From Baekduia soli (GTDB lineage: Bacteria > Actinomycetota > Thermoleophilia > Solirubrobacterales > Solirubrobacteraceae): a stretch of 64,000 nt of DNA. How positions within the stretch are numbered: the stretch's first letter is position 1; each line of letters starts with the position of its first letter. The stretch covers positions 2,542,001-2,606,000 of the forward strand of contig NZ_CP042430.1 in the NCBI RefSeq assembly GCF_007970665.1, given 5' to 3'. Under the pieces are notes generated by a model that did not search any database, was not told where the DNA came from, and worked only from the letters and a program-made list of their open reading frames with translations. The translations under genes and the position numbers were made by a program. Below, piece by piece: positions 47,562 through 55,847 of the stretch.

Positions 47562-47587
47562 CGGAGACCTCTGTCCGCAGGTCTCCG
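47562..47587. terminator. Hairpin between convergent genes
   Basis: CGGAGACC and GGTCTCCG form an 8-bp stem with a 10-nt loop (TCTGTCCGCA) in the 215-bp gap between the secreted protein gene and the leftward response regulator. No T-run follows on either strand; the hairpin may still end transcription in GC-rich DNA. Confidence 0.45.
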
Positions 47588-47646
47588 GGGTTGGTCTCTC
47601 CTCCCGTCCTTCGGAGTCTGTGCGGCTCGCCCGGCCGGACCGTCGG

Positions 47647-48300
47647 TCAGGGCTCGACGAGCCCGCGGCGGATCGCGTAGCGCGTCAGGGCGACGCGGTC
47701 ACGCAGCCCGAGCTTGTCGAGGATGTTGCTGCGGTGACGCTCGACGGTCTTCTCGCTGATGTGCAGGACCGCGCCGATCTCGCGACCGGTGAAGCCTTCA
47801 GCGATGAGCTTGACGACCTCGGACTCGCGTGCCGACAACGGGTCGGCCGGCGTCTCGCCGGCCGCGCCGCGATCCAGGAAGTCCTGTACGAGCGCGGCCA
47901 CGCCGCGGGGATGCAGGAACGGCTCACCGCGCATCGCGGCCCGGCACGCGCTGACGAGATCCTCGTGGGCGGCCGACTTGAGCACATAGCCCGAGGCGCC
48001 GGCGCGCAGCGCCTCGAAGAAGAACTGCTCGTTGTCGTGCATCGACAGGATCAGCACGCGGAGGTCGGGGCGCTGCTCGCTGAGCTGGCGCGCGGCCTGC
48101 ACCCCGGTCAGCCGGGGCATCGTGACGTCGAGCACGGCGAGGTCGATCTCCTCGCGCAGCGCGATCTCCACCGCCTCGGCGCCGTCGCCGGCCTCGGCCA
48201 CCACCTCGAAGCCCGGCTCGGCGTCCAGGATCAGGCGAAGGCCGTGCCGGACGACGGCATGGTCGTCGGCCAGCAGGACCCGGATGGGCCGTGCGCTCAT
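47647..48300 (-). CDS. NarL/FixJ-family response regulator
   Basis: 217 residues. The receiver domain starts VLLADDHAVVRHGLRL with the phosphoacceptor Asp in IDLAVLDVTMPRLTG and the Lys in SGYVLKSA. The C-terminal LuxR-type helix-turn-helix is LSARESEVVKLIAEGFTGREIGAVLHISEKTVERHRSNILDKLGLRDR. Its ATG overlaps the kinase stop (ATGA), so the pair is co-translated; its targets are unknown, but motif B sites nearby are candidates. Confidence 0.93.
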   Translation of the reverse strand: MSARPIRVLLADDHAVVRHGLRLILDAEPGFEVVAEAGDGAEAVEIALREEIDLAVLDVTMPRLTGVQAARQLSEQRPDLRVLILSMHDNEQFFFEALRAGASGYVLKSAAHEDLVSACRAAMRGEPFLHPRGVAALVQDFLDRGAAGETPADPLSARESEVVKLIAEGFTGREIGAVLHISEKTVERHRSNILDKLGLRDRVALTRYAIRRGLVEP

Positions 48301-49247
48301 CGACGCCATACCGGCACCTCGAGGACCACGCGGGTGCCGCTCCCGGCGCCCCGCGGCTCGACGCGCAGCTCGGCGCCGATGGACAGCGCGCGCTCGCGCA
48401 TGCTGCGGATCCCGCTCTCGGAAGGGCCGTTGGCGACGAACCCGCAGCCGTCGTCGACCACGCCCAGGACCACCTGGTCGGCCTCCGCGCGCAAGGTCAT
48501 CTCGATCGTCTCGGGCCGTCCGTGACGCACGGCGTTGGTCAGGCTCTCCTGGGCGATGCGGTAGATGACGACCTCGGCGTCCTCGCCGACCACGGGGAGG
48601 TCGCGATCCAGCGTCCGCCGGATCTGGATGCCGGTCCGGCGGGTCATGCGCTCGCTGAGGTTGGTCAGCGCGGGCACGAGCCCGAGGGTGTCCAGCGCCT
48701 CGGGTCGTAGCTCCCGTGCCAGGCGGCGGACGTCCTCCACCGAGGCCAGGACCCCGTCGCGGACCTCCCGCACCTCGTCGCGCATCTCGGGCGGCGTGCC
48801 GGCCAGGAGCCGGTCCACGTGCAGTCCCAGCGCGGTCAGCGTCTGGCCGATCTGGTCGTGCAGCTCGGCCGCCACCCGGCGGCGCTCCCCCTCGCGCTCG
48901 CTGAGCGCCCGCATGCTCGACTCCCGGCGCTCGGTCTCCAGCCGGTCGAGCATGTCGTTGAACGCGTCGGCCAGCAGGGTCAGCTCCGACCGGGGCCGGG
49001 GCAACGGCAGCCGATGGCCGGGGCGCATGGGATCGATGTCGCGCATCAGGGTCGTCATCCGCGCCAGCGGCGTCGTCGCCCGCCGGACCAGGACCACGTT
49101 CACCGCGCTCATGACCAGCAGCCCGCCGACCAGGGCCGGGATGCGGCCGTTGGCCGGCTCGATGATGAGCACGACGCACGCCACCGCCAGGACCGTGACG
49201 TTGGGCACGAGCAGCCGCCAGAACAGCGAGATGTAGCGGCCTCCCAT
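48297..49247 (-). CDS. Sensor histidine kinase (HisKA_3, HAMP)
   Basis: 316 residues from ATG 49247; an extended start at 49355 would read through a promoter. Two membrane helices (FWRLLVPNVTVLAVACVVLI, IPALVGGLLVMSAVNVVLV), HAMP (RRATTPLARMTTLMRDIDPMRPG), then HisKA_3 with the phosphorylated His in VAAELHDQIGQTLTAL, and an ATPase domain (ESLTNAVRHGRPE, GVVDDGCGF). There is almost no periplasmic loop, so it senses membrane or cytoplasmic signals. Paired with the response regulator at 47.6 kb. Confidence 0.9.
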   Translation of the reverse strand: MGGRYISLFWRLLVPNVTVLAVACVVLIIEPANGRIPALVGGLLVMSAVNVVLVRRATTPLARMTTLMRDIDPMRPGHRLPLPRPRSELTLLADAFNDMLDRLETERRESSMRALSEREGERRRVAAELHDQIGQTLTALGLHVDRLLAGTPPEMRDEVREVRDGVLASVEDVRRLARELRPEALDTLGLVPALTNLSERMTRRTGIQIRRTLDRDLPVVGEDAEVVIYRIAQESLTNAVRHGRPETIEMTLRAEADQVVLGVVDDGCGFVANGPSESGIRSMRERALSIGAELRVEPRGAGSGTRVVLEVPVWRR

Positions 49248-49280
49248 GCGACGAACCGTAGCGCTGCGGCGCGGGGGTGA

Positions 49281-49296
49281 CGTCACCGGCATGACG
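49281..49296. promoter_or_regulatory. Motif B, perfect CGTCA-N6-TGACG
   Basis: CGTCA-ccggca-TGACG in the divergent region between the kinase (34 bp from ATG 49247) and the DUF3105 gene (41 bp from ATG 49337). Confidence 0.55.
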
Positions 49297-49336
49297 CGCC
49301 CCGCACCCACGTCGCCGTCAGGGAAAACCATGTGGG

Positions 49337-49882
49337 ATGGTCCACCACCGGCCACGGCGCCCCGGCGGCCTGCCCTTCTACATCGCAGCGTGGCTGGGCG
49401 CCGGCGCGGCGGTGGTGGTGGCCGCGGCGCTGATCCTCGATCGCGGCGGCGCGCCCGCGACCTCGGTCTCCCTGCCGCCCGTCCACGAGCGCGAGCTCGG
49501 CGCCGCGGCGCGCAAGGCGGGGTGCACCGTCGCGGGCCGCCGGCGGACGCTCTCCGGCGACGCCGTCGCCGCGCAGGCCGCGCGGCCCGGCATCTACACG
49601 CGCCCGGTCTCCGACGGGGCGCGCGAGCGCAGCGTGCGCGCGGGCATCATCGTCGTCGAGTACCGGCCCGACGCCTCCGACGGCGAGCGCAACAGGCTCG
49701 GCGACCTGCAGCGATCGATGCCGGCGGGGACGGTGCTGGCGCCGAGCGCCGCTCTGCGCGCCAACCAGCTCAGCGTCACGACCTACGGGCGGCAGCTGCG
49801 CTGCCGGGAGATCACGCCCCGGGCGTTGGAGGCCCTCCAGCTCTTCCGCGGCCGCTACCTGGGATCGGGCCCCGGCGCCTGA
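49337..49882 (+). CDS. DUF3105 membrane-anchored protein
   Basis: 181 residues. Anchor helix GLPFYIAAWLGAGAAVVVAAALIL, then the DUF3105 domain with KAGCTV, PGIYTRPVSDGARERSVRAGIIVVEYRPDA, and RCREITPRALEALQLFRGRYLGSGP. Function unknown; common in actinobacterial envelopes. A strong hairpin at 49907-49934 follows 25 bp after the stop. Confidence 0.85.
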   Translation: MVHHRPRRPGGLPFYIAAWLGAGAAVVVAAALILDRGGAPATSVSLPPVHERELGAAARKAGCTVAGRRRTLSGDAVAAQAARPGIYTRPVSDGARERSVRAGIIVVEYRPDASDGERNRLGDLQRSMPAGTVLAPSAALRANQLSVTTYGRQLRCREITPRALEALQLFRGRYLGSGPGA

Positions 49883-49906
49883 CGGCGGCCCATGGTTGCG
49901 CGACCA

Positions 49907-49934
49907 CCCAAGATGGGGGTCAGCCCCCATTGGG
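49907..49934. terminator. Strong hairpin after DUF3105, before the Crp-like gene
   Basis: ATGGGGG-TCAG-CCCCCAT forms a 7-bp stem with a 4-nt loop, extended by CCCA/TGGG across an AG bulge. It lies 25 bp after one stop and 31 bp before ATG 49965, so it could end the upstream transcript or attenuate the downstream gene. A related GATGGGGC-TC-GCCCCATC occurs at 34384. Confidence 0.55.
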
Positions 49935-49964
49935 TTTCGGTGCCCGCGCGGGCACGACAAGGAC

Positions 49965-50705
49965 ATGGAGTTCTCCGGCCTCGACCTCATCCGCGTCTTC
50001 GAGTACGACCCCGATCTTCTCGACGGGCTCGACGAGCCGGTGGCCGCACACCTGCGCACGCGCCTGACGACCCGGCGCGCGTGGGCCGACGCCGGCCCGT
50101 GGACGCTCGAGATGGACCCCGACGAGATCCCGGGACATCTCGGGATGCTGGTGATCGACGGGCTGCTCGTCCGGACCGTGCGGCTGGCCGAGCGCGAGTC
50201 GTCGGAGGTCGTGGGCCCCGGCGAGCTCCTGCGGCCGTGGGACAGTGAGGACACCATGGGGTCCGTCGAGTGCGTCAGCGAGTGGCGGGTCCTGCAGCCG
50301 ACGACGTTCGCGTCGCTGGACCGGCGGTTCGCCGAGCTCGTCGCCCGCTGGCCGACGATCATCGCCCAGCTGCTCTCTCGCAGCGCGCGGCGCTGCCGGA
50401 CGCTAGTCCACCAGGCCACTATCGCCCACGTCCGCCACGCCGAGACGCGCGTTCTGCTCGCGCTCTGGCACCTGGCCGACCGCTGGGGCCGGGTGACGGC
50501 CGACGGCGTCGTGGTGCCGGTGCCCCTGACCCACCAGCTCCTGGCGCAGCTGACCTGCCTGCAGCGGCCCACCGTCAGCGGTGCCCTCAGCCAGCTCAAG
50601 GCGGCCGGCGTCGTCTCGCGGCGCGGCGACGGCGGGTGGCTCCTGCACGGTGACCCGCCGAGCCTCGCCGGGCCGGAGGAGGGCACCGTCCTGACCGCGG
50701 TCTGA
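49965..50705 (+). CDS. Crp/Fnr-family-like transcription regulator
   Basis: 246 residues from ATG 49965 (AAGGA close upstream). N-terminal cNMP-binding-like domain with DGLLVRTVRLAERESSEVVGPGELLRPW, a dimerisation helix, and a C-terminal winged helix HQLLAQLTCLQRPTVSGALSQLKAAGVVSRRGDGGWLLHG. No Fe-S cysteine set or phosphate-binding cassette is obvious, so the effector is unknown. It is a possible binder of the palindromic motif B, given the dimeric Crp mode. Confidence 0.78.
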   Translation: MEFSGLDLIRVFEYDPDLLDGLDEPVAAHLRTRLTTRRAWADAGPWTLEMDPDEIPGHLGMLVIDGLLVRTVRLAERESSEVVGPGELLRPWDSEDTMGSVECVSEWRVLQPTTFASLDRRFAELVARWPTIIAQLLSRSARRCRTLVHQATIAHVRHAETRVLLALWHLADRWGRVTADGVVVPVPLTHQLLAQLTCLQRPTVSGALSQLKAAGVVSRRGDGGWLLHGDPPSLAGPEEGTVLTAV

Positions 50706-50713
50706 GCCGGGCG

Positions 50714-51289
50714 TCACGGCGCGATCGTCGGCACCTCGACGCGCAGACGCTCGAGGATGGCGTCCACCCTCGCCGCGATCTCGGTGGCGTCGCAGCGCAG
50801 CGCCGCGGCCATGTCGTCGGGCAGGGCACCGTCGAGCGCCATGCCGATCAGAGGGAGGTCCTCGGCCTCGACCTTGGCCGACGCTGCCGTCAGGAGCTCC
50901 CGCGGCACCGGAGGCATGACGCGCTCGCCGCGGGCCACGCACCGGATCGCGTCATAGAGCGCCGGCGCGGGCGCGCTCTTGTGCAGCAGCCCGTCGGCTC
51001 CGGCCAGGATCGCCGGCAGCGCCAGCTGCGCGTCGGCGTAGGCCGAGTAGAGCAGGACGGCGGGCGCCGGGATCTCCCGCTTGAGCCGCCGGCACAGCAG
51101 CAGGCCGTCGGTGTCGGGCAGGTGGTAGTCCAGCAGCACGACGTCGGGCCGGGTGCGGTTGAGCACCGGCAGCAGCTCCGCGGCGGATGCCGCGGCACCG
51201 AGCGGCACCATGCCCGGTTCCGCGGTCAGCACCCCGGTCAGCCCCGCACGCATGGCGGGATGGTCGTCGACGAGCATGATGCGGATCAC
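50714..51289 (-). CDS. Response regulator with divergent C-terminal domain
   Basis: 191 residues. The receiver domain is clear: IMLVDDHPAMRAGLTGVL, Asp in DVVLLDYHLPDTDG, and GLLHKSAP with the conserved Lys. The C-terminal 60 residues (LTAASAKVEAEDLPLIGMALDGALPDDMAAALRCDATEIAARVDAILERL) follow LuxR-like spacing but lack the RE-x-EVL and VHxIR core of a normal helix-turn-helix, so DNA binding is uncertain. It is coupled to the kinase gene upstream. Confidence 0.83.
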   Translation of the reverse strand: MIRIMLVDDHPAMRAGLTGVLTAEPGMVPLGAAASAAELLPVLNRTRPDVVLLDYHLPDTDGLLLCRRLKREIPAPAVLLYSAYADAQLALPAILAGADGLLHKSAPAPALYDAIRCVARGERVMPPVPRELLTAASAKVEAEDLPLIGMALDGALPDDMAAALRCDATEIAARVDAILERLRVEVPTIAP

Positions 51290-51290
51290 G

Positions 51291-51989
51291 TCAGGTCCTC
51301 TCGGGTGGGGTGGAGGGCAGCGCGAGGACGACGCGCGTGCCGCGGCCGTCCGGTCCGGGCCCGATCCTCAGCCGGGCGCCGATCGTCTCGGCCCGGCCGT
51401 GCATCGAGCGCAGGCCGTGCCCGGGATGGGCGTCGGCGGCCTCGCCCATCCCGATGCCGTCGTCGTCGACGACGACCAGGCCGCCGTCGGGGCCGCGGGA
51501 CAGCACGACGTCGACCGTCGAGCAGCAGGCGTGGCGCACGGCGTTGGTCAGGGCCTCCGCCGCGATGCGGTAGGTGTGGGCGGCGACCATCGGCGTCAGT
51601 TCGGGCAGGTCGCCGACGACGCGCAGGGCGAGGTCACCGGTGAGCCCCAGCTCGCCCGCCCGCTCGCGCAGCAGGTCGGCCACCGGGCGCCCCTCGGCCG
51701 GCGAGCGGAGCTCGGCGATCGAGGTCTCCATGTCGGCGGTCGCCCCGCGCAGCTCGGCCAGGGCCTGGGTCAGCACCGCCGCGCGCGGCCCCTCTGCGGG
51801 GACCGGCAGGGCGCTGAGCAGCAGGTGCGCCGCGTGGACCCGCTGCTTGGCGGAGTCGTGGAGCTCCCACGCGATGCGCTGGCGTTCGCTCTGCACCGCG
51901 AGCAGCTCGGAGCGCTCGCGTTCCTCGCGCAACCGGCGCAGGAGCTGCCCGGAGTACGCGAGGGCGAGCGTGATCACGACCGGGACCAA
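51291..51989 (-). CDS. Histidine kinase catalytic half (3' part of a frameshifted gene)
   Basis: The frame has LLRRLREERERSELLAVQSERQRIAWELHDSAKQRVHAA with the phosphorylated His, and the ATPase segments EALTNAVRHACC and VVVDDDGIGMGE. It lacks an N-terminal membrane domain, which is present just upstream but in another frame. It ends 2 bp before the response regulator start, so the two form a two-component system. As read, this half may be translated from an internal start (TTG near 51989). Confidence 0.7.
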   Translation of the reverse strand: MVPVVITLALAYSGQLLRRLREERERSELLAVQSERQRIAWELHDSAKQRVHAAHLLLSALPVPAEGPRAAVLTQALAELRGATADMETSIAELRSPAEGRPVADLLRERAGELGLTGDLALRVVGDLPELTPMVAAHTYRIAAEALTNAVRHACCSTVDVVLSRGPDGGLVVVDDDGIGMGEAADAHPGHGLRSMHGRAETIGARLRIGPGPDGRGTRVVLALPSTPPERT

Positions 51990-52455
51990 GAGGTGGGTCG
52001 CCAGCGTCTCGAGGCGGATCGTGTTGGCGATGCGTGTCCGCGGGAACCTGCCGGGTCAGGATCGCCGTGATCGCGTAGGCGCCTGAGAAGGCCGTGCTCC
52101 AGGCCAGCGCGCCGCGCCAGGACGACGCCGTCGCAGGCAGCACCAGCGTGGTCAGGGCGAACACGTAGAACGGGCTGCGCCAGTCGCCCGAGAGCAGGAC
52201 GAGCACCAGCGCGGCGAGCATGTCGCCGGCCCAGGCCGGGCGCGAGATGCGCAGGCGCTCGAGCCGGCCGAAGGCCGTCAGCGTGATCGCCGTCCAGCCC
52301 GCGGTGACCAGCGCCAGCGGCACGTCGGCGTGCGTGACCGCGTGGGCGATCAGCAGGGCGATCGCCACCGCCGCGCCGAGCAGTCGCGTCATCACCAGCA
52401 GGGAGAACCAGCGGCGGTCCTCTCGCAGCGCCTCTCTCGTCAGCGGAATGCCCAC
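51990..52455 (-). pseudogene. Membrane-domain half of the frameshifted histidine kinase
   Basis: From GTG 52455 the frame reads MGIPLTREALREDRRWFSLL, then four or so helices (LLGAAVAIALLIAHAV, VPLALVTAGWTAITLTAFG, AGDMLAALVLVLLSG) and AYAITAILTRQVP. Near 52040-52058 it leaves the kinase frame: one base shift there joins ILTRQ to FPRTRIANTIRLETLATHLLVPVV of the catalytic half. The break could be real or an assembly error. Confidence 0.55.
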
Positions 52456-52511
52456 AGCATGCTGGCGGGCGCCGCGACGCTGTCGTCGACGGGTCAGCCG
52501 AGCGCACCATG

Positions 52512-52527
52512 CGTCATCGGCGTGACG
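52512..52527. promoter_or_regulatory. Motif B, perfect CGTCA-N6-TGACG
   Basis: CGTCA-tcggcg-TGACG, identical to the copy at 43547. It lies 57 bp upstream of the kinase start at 52455, in a 300-bp gap with no gene. Confidence 0.55.
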
Positions 52528-52762
52528 GCCGTTCGGTTCAGGCCACGGGGGAGGTGGCGCGGGTCGTGTCGTGGGCATCGGGGCCCGATGCCTTCGAGGA
52601 GGCCGCCAGCAGGAGCACTGGCGCTCGGCCGCGAGGGCGACGTCCAGGAGGGCGGCGGTGGAGCTGTCGAGCCGGAAGGCCGATGCCGTCAGCCACGTTT
52701 CCAGGGCGATGACGGGGCGCGACGGCGGCCGGCCTGCCGGTGAGCGCCGTCGCGCCGGTCGG

Positions 52763-53578
52763 TCAGGAGATGCTGATGGTGTTGACGCCGGGGTCGACGG
52801 GGGTGCGGGCCGCGACCTCGTCGTAGTTGTAGGCGGTGCCGGGCTTGCTGCCGGGCTTGCCGAAGCCGAAGCCCGCGGACTCCAGCACGGTCACGGCATC
52901 CATGATGTCGTAGAAGCCCGGCGCACCGGTCGTCGGCAGGCCGGCGACCTCCTCGCGCTGGGCGAACTTCGCGTAGACGCGGTCGTTGCCCAGCTCGCCC
53001 AGCGACTGCAGCGCGACGGCGCGGTGGACGGCCTCGGTGGCCATGATCTCCGCGGCGTAGCGCGCGAACTTGGAGCCCGAGAGGGTGCCCTGGCGCGCGA
53101 ACACGGTGACGCCGAGCAGGTAGGCGTTGATGAAGACCTGGTCGCCGACGACGAGGGTCTTCAGCAGGTTCTCCTTGGAGGCGAAGACCTCGTCGGGCAC
53201 GTAGATCGTCTTGGTGACCTCCTTGCCGCCGACGGCCTTGGAGGTCAGCAGCTCATAGTGGTTCTTCTCCTGCTGGGCGGCGGCCTGGACGTTGCGCCGG
53301 GTGACCGCGTCGAGCTGGGAGCCGAGCTTCTCGGGGCCGACCGTGTTGACGATCGTGGCCAGCACCTCGGCCGTGGCCGCCACGGCCAGGATGTTCTCGG
53401 CCTTGTTGGCGTCGTTGGTGGACACCTTCGCCTCGGCGCTGGCGCTCATGAGACCGAAGAGACCCATGCCCGCCAGCGACGCCGCCGTGCCCTTGATCAG
53501 CCCGCGCCGGCTGGAGGCCGGCAGATGCTGGTTCTGGCGGTCGATCTCGTCGTACAGGTGGTTGGTGGAATCGCTCAT
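52763..53578 (-). CDS. Ferritin-like protein with Tat signal
   Basis: 271 residues from ATG 53578. Twin-arginine motif SSRRGLIKG and a hydrophobic core (AASLAGMGLFGLMSASAEA) give a Tat signal for export as a folded protein. The ferritin-like bundle is seen in NAAAQQEKNHYELL and EIMATEAVHRAVALQ (Glu/His metal-ligand positions). Probably a periplasmic or extracellular ferritin-like protein of the DUF4439/Dps-like kind; metal binding is expected but untested. Confidence 0.82.
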   Translation of the reverse strand: MSDSTNHLYDEIDRQNQHLPASSRRGLIKGTAASLAGMGLFGLMSASAEAKVSTNDANKAENILAVAATAEVLATIVNTVGPEKLGSQLDAVTRRNVQAAAQQEKNHYELLTSKAVGGKEVTKTIYVPDEVFASKENLLKTLVVGDQVFINAYLLGVTVFARQGTLSGSKFARYAAEIMATEAVHRAVALQSLGELGNDRVYAKFAQREEVAGLPTTGAPGFYDIMDAVTVLESAGFGFGKPGSKPGTAYNYDEVAARTPVDPGVNTISIS

Positions 53579-53902
53579 GCGGGTGGATCCCTTCTGGCGG
53601 TCTCTGGGAGCCGCCGGTTGGAGTGTCACCTGCTCCTGCTCCCGCCGGGCCCAGGCGGATCACCGGTCGACGACGCGAGGTACCACGGATGACACTCGCT
53701 CAGACCGCGCCCGCGGCGGCGGTCGACGCTGCCGGACCTGCGCGGCCGGGATCGGCGGCCGTCCTCCGGCGCGGCCGACCCGCGGGGCGGCTCGCGGGTG
53801 TGTGCCCCCCGAGCCGGGGCTGTGAGCGGCGTCCGGCCCACCTCAGCGCCACGGCCGCATCGACCCCGGCAAGGTCTTCGGGCCGGGCCGGCGCCGCGGG
53901 GG

Positions 53903-53918
53903 TGTCAGCGGCATGACG
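53903..53918. promoter_or_regulatory. Motif B variant TGTCA-N6-TGACG
   Basis: TGTCA-gcggca-TGACG, one mismatch in the left arm, same spacing. It lies 325 bp upstream of the leftward ferritin-like gene and 381 bp upstream of the rightward flavoprotein gene, so its target is unclear. Confidence 0.35.
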
Positions 53919-54142
53919 GTGGGCCGCCGGTCATGGCACGGCGGCCGGGACGGCGTCCGGCGGGGGGTCCGCGCTGACCCCGGACGGGCGTGGGATCGCC
54001 GGCTGGATCACGCACCGAAGCTGCACGCGGACCGCGATCGTGGTCGGCCGAGTTCGTCCCATGGCTCAGCGCAACGGCGCGAGGCCACCCGAGGAGGGCG
54101 CCGTAGGACGTGAGGGCGAGGGGGACACGTCCTGCGCAAGAT

Positions 54143-54155
54143 CTTACATCGTAAG
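54143..54155. promoter_or_regulatory. CTTAC-ATC-GTAAG palindrome
   Basis: Perfect 5-bp arms with a 3-bp centre in the region 144 bp upstream of the flavoprotein start. TTAC...GTAA sites are typical of TetR-family repressors. No intact TetR gene is close by. Confidence 0.45.
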
Positions 54156-54298
54156 TCCACCGGCTGCCGGCGGTCTACGGCGGGTAGGACCCGATCGTGA
54201 GCACACCGAACGCCGAATCGCCTGTTGCGTTCTGACACGCCGCTCGCCTTGATCGTGGACCGTGCCGTCGCGGGGCACGGGACCATGCTCTCGCGACG

Positions 54299-55837
54299 GT
54301 GCTCACGCCCGTGACGCGCGTCGTGGTGATCGGGGCGGGGCACAACGGGCTGGTCGCCGCGGTGCATCTGGCGGCCGGCGGCCTGAGCCCCCTGGTGCTC
54401 GAGCAGGCGCCGCGCCCTGGTGGGGCCACGCGCTCCGCGGCACGGACGCTGCCGGGGTTCGTCCACGACGACCACGCCGCCTTCGTTCCGATGGCCGTGG
54501 CCTCACCCGCCATGCGCGAGCTGCGGCTGGAGGACGACGGCCTGAGGTGGGTCACCCCGTCGATGGTGATGGCGCATCCCTTCGAGGACGGCACGGCGAT
54601 CGCCTTGCACCGTGACGTCGGCGCGACCGCCGCATCGCTGGGCGGGCGTGCCGGCTCCGGATGGGAGCGCGCGATGGGCCAGCTGCTGCCGCACGCGACG
54701 ACGTTGGTCGAGACGATCCTCGCGCCGCTGCCGCCGGTCGCCGGCCCGCTGCGGCTCGGCGGGGCGCTGCGTCGTGATGGCCTGGACTGGGCCCGCCGGA
54801 TGCTGGGCTCCATCGAAGCGCTGGGGCTGGAGATCTTCGCCGGCGACCGTCGAGCGACCGCGTGGCTGTCGGGCTCGGCCCAGCACTCCGGACTTCCGCC
54901 CTCGACGGCGGGAAGCGGAGCGTTCGGCCTGGTCTTGCAGGTGTTGGGCCACAGCCATGGTTGGCCGGTGCCCGTGGGTGGCATGGGCAGCCTCGTCGAC
55001 GCGCTCCTCGCTCGGGGCGCCCGCGAGGGTTCACGCGTACGCTGCGACGCGCGGGTCGAGCGCATCATCACGCGGGGCGGCCGCCTGACAGGCGTGCGAC
55101 TGGTCTCGGGTGAGGAGATCGCCGCGGACGCGGTCATCAGCACCCTCAGCGCCGGGCCGCTGGTGGGCATGCTGGAGCCTGGCGCGTTGCCGGCGCGGCT
55201 GGAGCGCCGTCTTCGCTCGTGGCGTTACGGGACGGGGGCGTTCAAGCTCGACTACGCGCTGTCCGGCCCGGTGCCATGGACGGCCGCGGAGCCGCGAGAG
55301 GCCGCCGTCGTCCACGTCGCCGGTGCCCTCGGCGCGCTCGAGGCTGCTGCGCAGGACGGCACGCACGGGGAGGTGCCCGAGCGTCCTGCGCTCGTCGTGG
55401 GCCAGCAGTCGCTGGTCGATCCCAGCCGTGCCCCGGCAGGGCACCACACGTTGTATGTCTACGCGCACGTGCCGTCGCGCTACGCGATGGGAGACGAGGA
55501 CGTCGCGGCGCGGATCGAGGCTCAGCTCGAGCGCTTCGCACCGGGCTTCGCCGCGGCAGTCCTCGGCCGGTCGCTCCGCGCGCCGCACCAGACCGAGGTC
55601 GAGAACCCGAGCATGGTCGGGGGCGACCTCGGGGGCGGGACGATGGAGCTCGATCAGCAGCTCGTCTTCCGCCCCGCGCCGGAGCTCGTCCGCTACCGAA
55701 CGCCGCTGAAGGGCCTGTACGTCGCCGGTGCCTCGATCCATCCGGGCGGGGCGGTGCACGGCATGAGCGGTCGCGGAGCGGCGCGGGCGCTGCTGCACGA
55801 CCGTCGGCTGCGACCGTGGCGAACGCGCGCTGGTTGA
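54299..55837 (+). CDS. Phytoene desaturase-type NAD(P)/FAD oxidoreductase
   Basis: 512 residues from GTG 54299. FAD motif VVVIGAGHNGLVAAVHLAAGG at the N-terminus, LVLEQAPRPGGATRS next, and the C-terminal GLYVAGASIHPGGAVHGMSGRGAARALL typical of the CrtI/phytoene desaturase and carotenoid isomerase superfamily. It acts on a polyene or other lipid-like substrate; no carotenoid genes are near. GTG 54311 is an alternative start. Confidence 0.88.
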   Translation: MLTPVTRVVVIGAGHNGLVAAVHLAAGGLSPLVLEQAPRPGGATRSAARTLPGFVHDDHAAFVPMAVASPAMRELRLEDDGLRWVTPSMVMAHPFEDGTAIALHRDVGATAASLGGRAGSGWERAMGQLLPHATTLVETILAPLPPVAGPLRLGGALRRDGLDWARRMLGSIEALGLEIFAGDRRATAWLSGSAQHSGLPPSTAGSGAFGLVLQVLGHSHGWPVPVGGMGSLVDALLARGAREGSRVRCDARVERIITRGGRLTGVRLVSGEEIAADAVISTLSAGPLVGMLEPGALPARLERRLRSWRYGTGAFKLDYALSGPVPWTAAEPREAAVVHVAGALGALEAAAQDGTHGEVPERPALVVGQQSLVDPSRAPAGHHTLYVYAHVPSRYAMGDEDVAARIEAQLERFAPGFAAAVLGRSLRAPHQTEVENPSMVGGDLGGGTMELDQQLVFRPAPELVRYRTPLKGLYVAGASIHPGGAVHGMSGRGAARALLHDRRLRPWRTRAG

Positions 55838-55847
55838 TCGCCGCGGG

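Larger units (their letters stand above)
53579..54298. other. Gene-poor region of about 720 bp
   Basis: No coding frame has a good ribosome site or family motif, although several open frames exist on both strands. It holds a motif B variant (53903-53918) and, further right, a CTTAC-ATC-GTAAG palindrome (54143-54155) upstream of the flavoprotein gene. The compositional pattern is that of intergenic or decayed DNA. Confidence 0.5.

Noticed and set aside
52440-52456. GTCAGCGGAATG resembling a motif B half-site
   Set aside because: It lies inside the start codons of the histidine kinase and has no partner arm.
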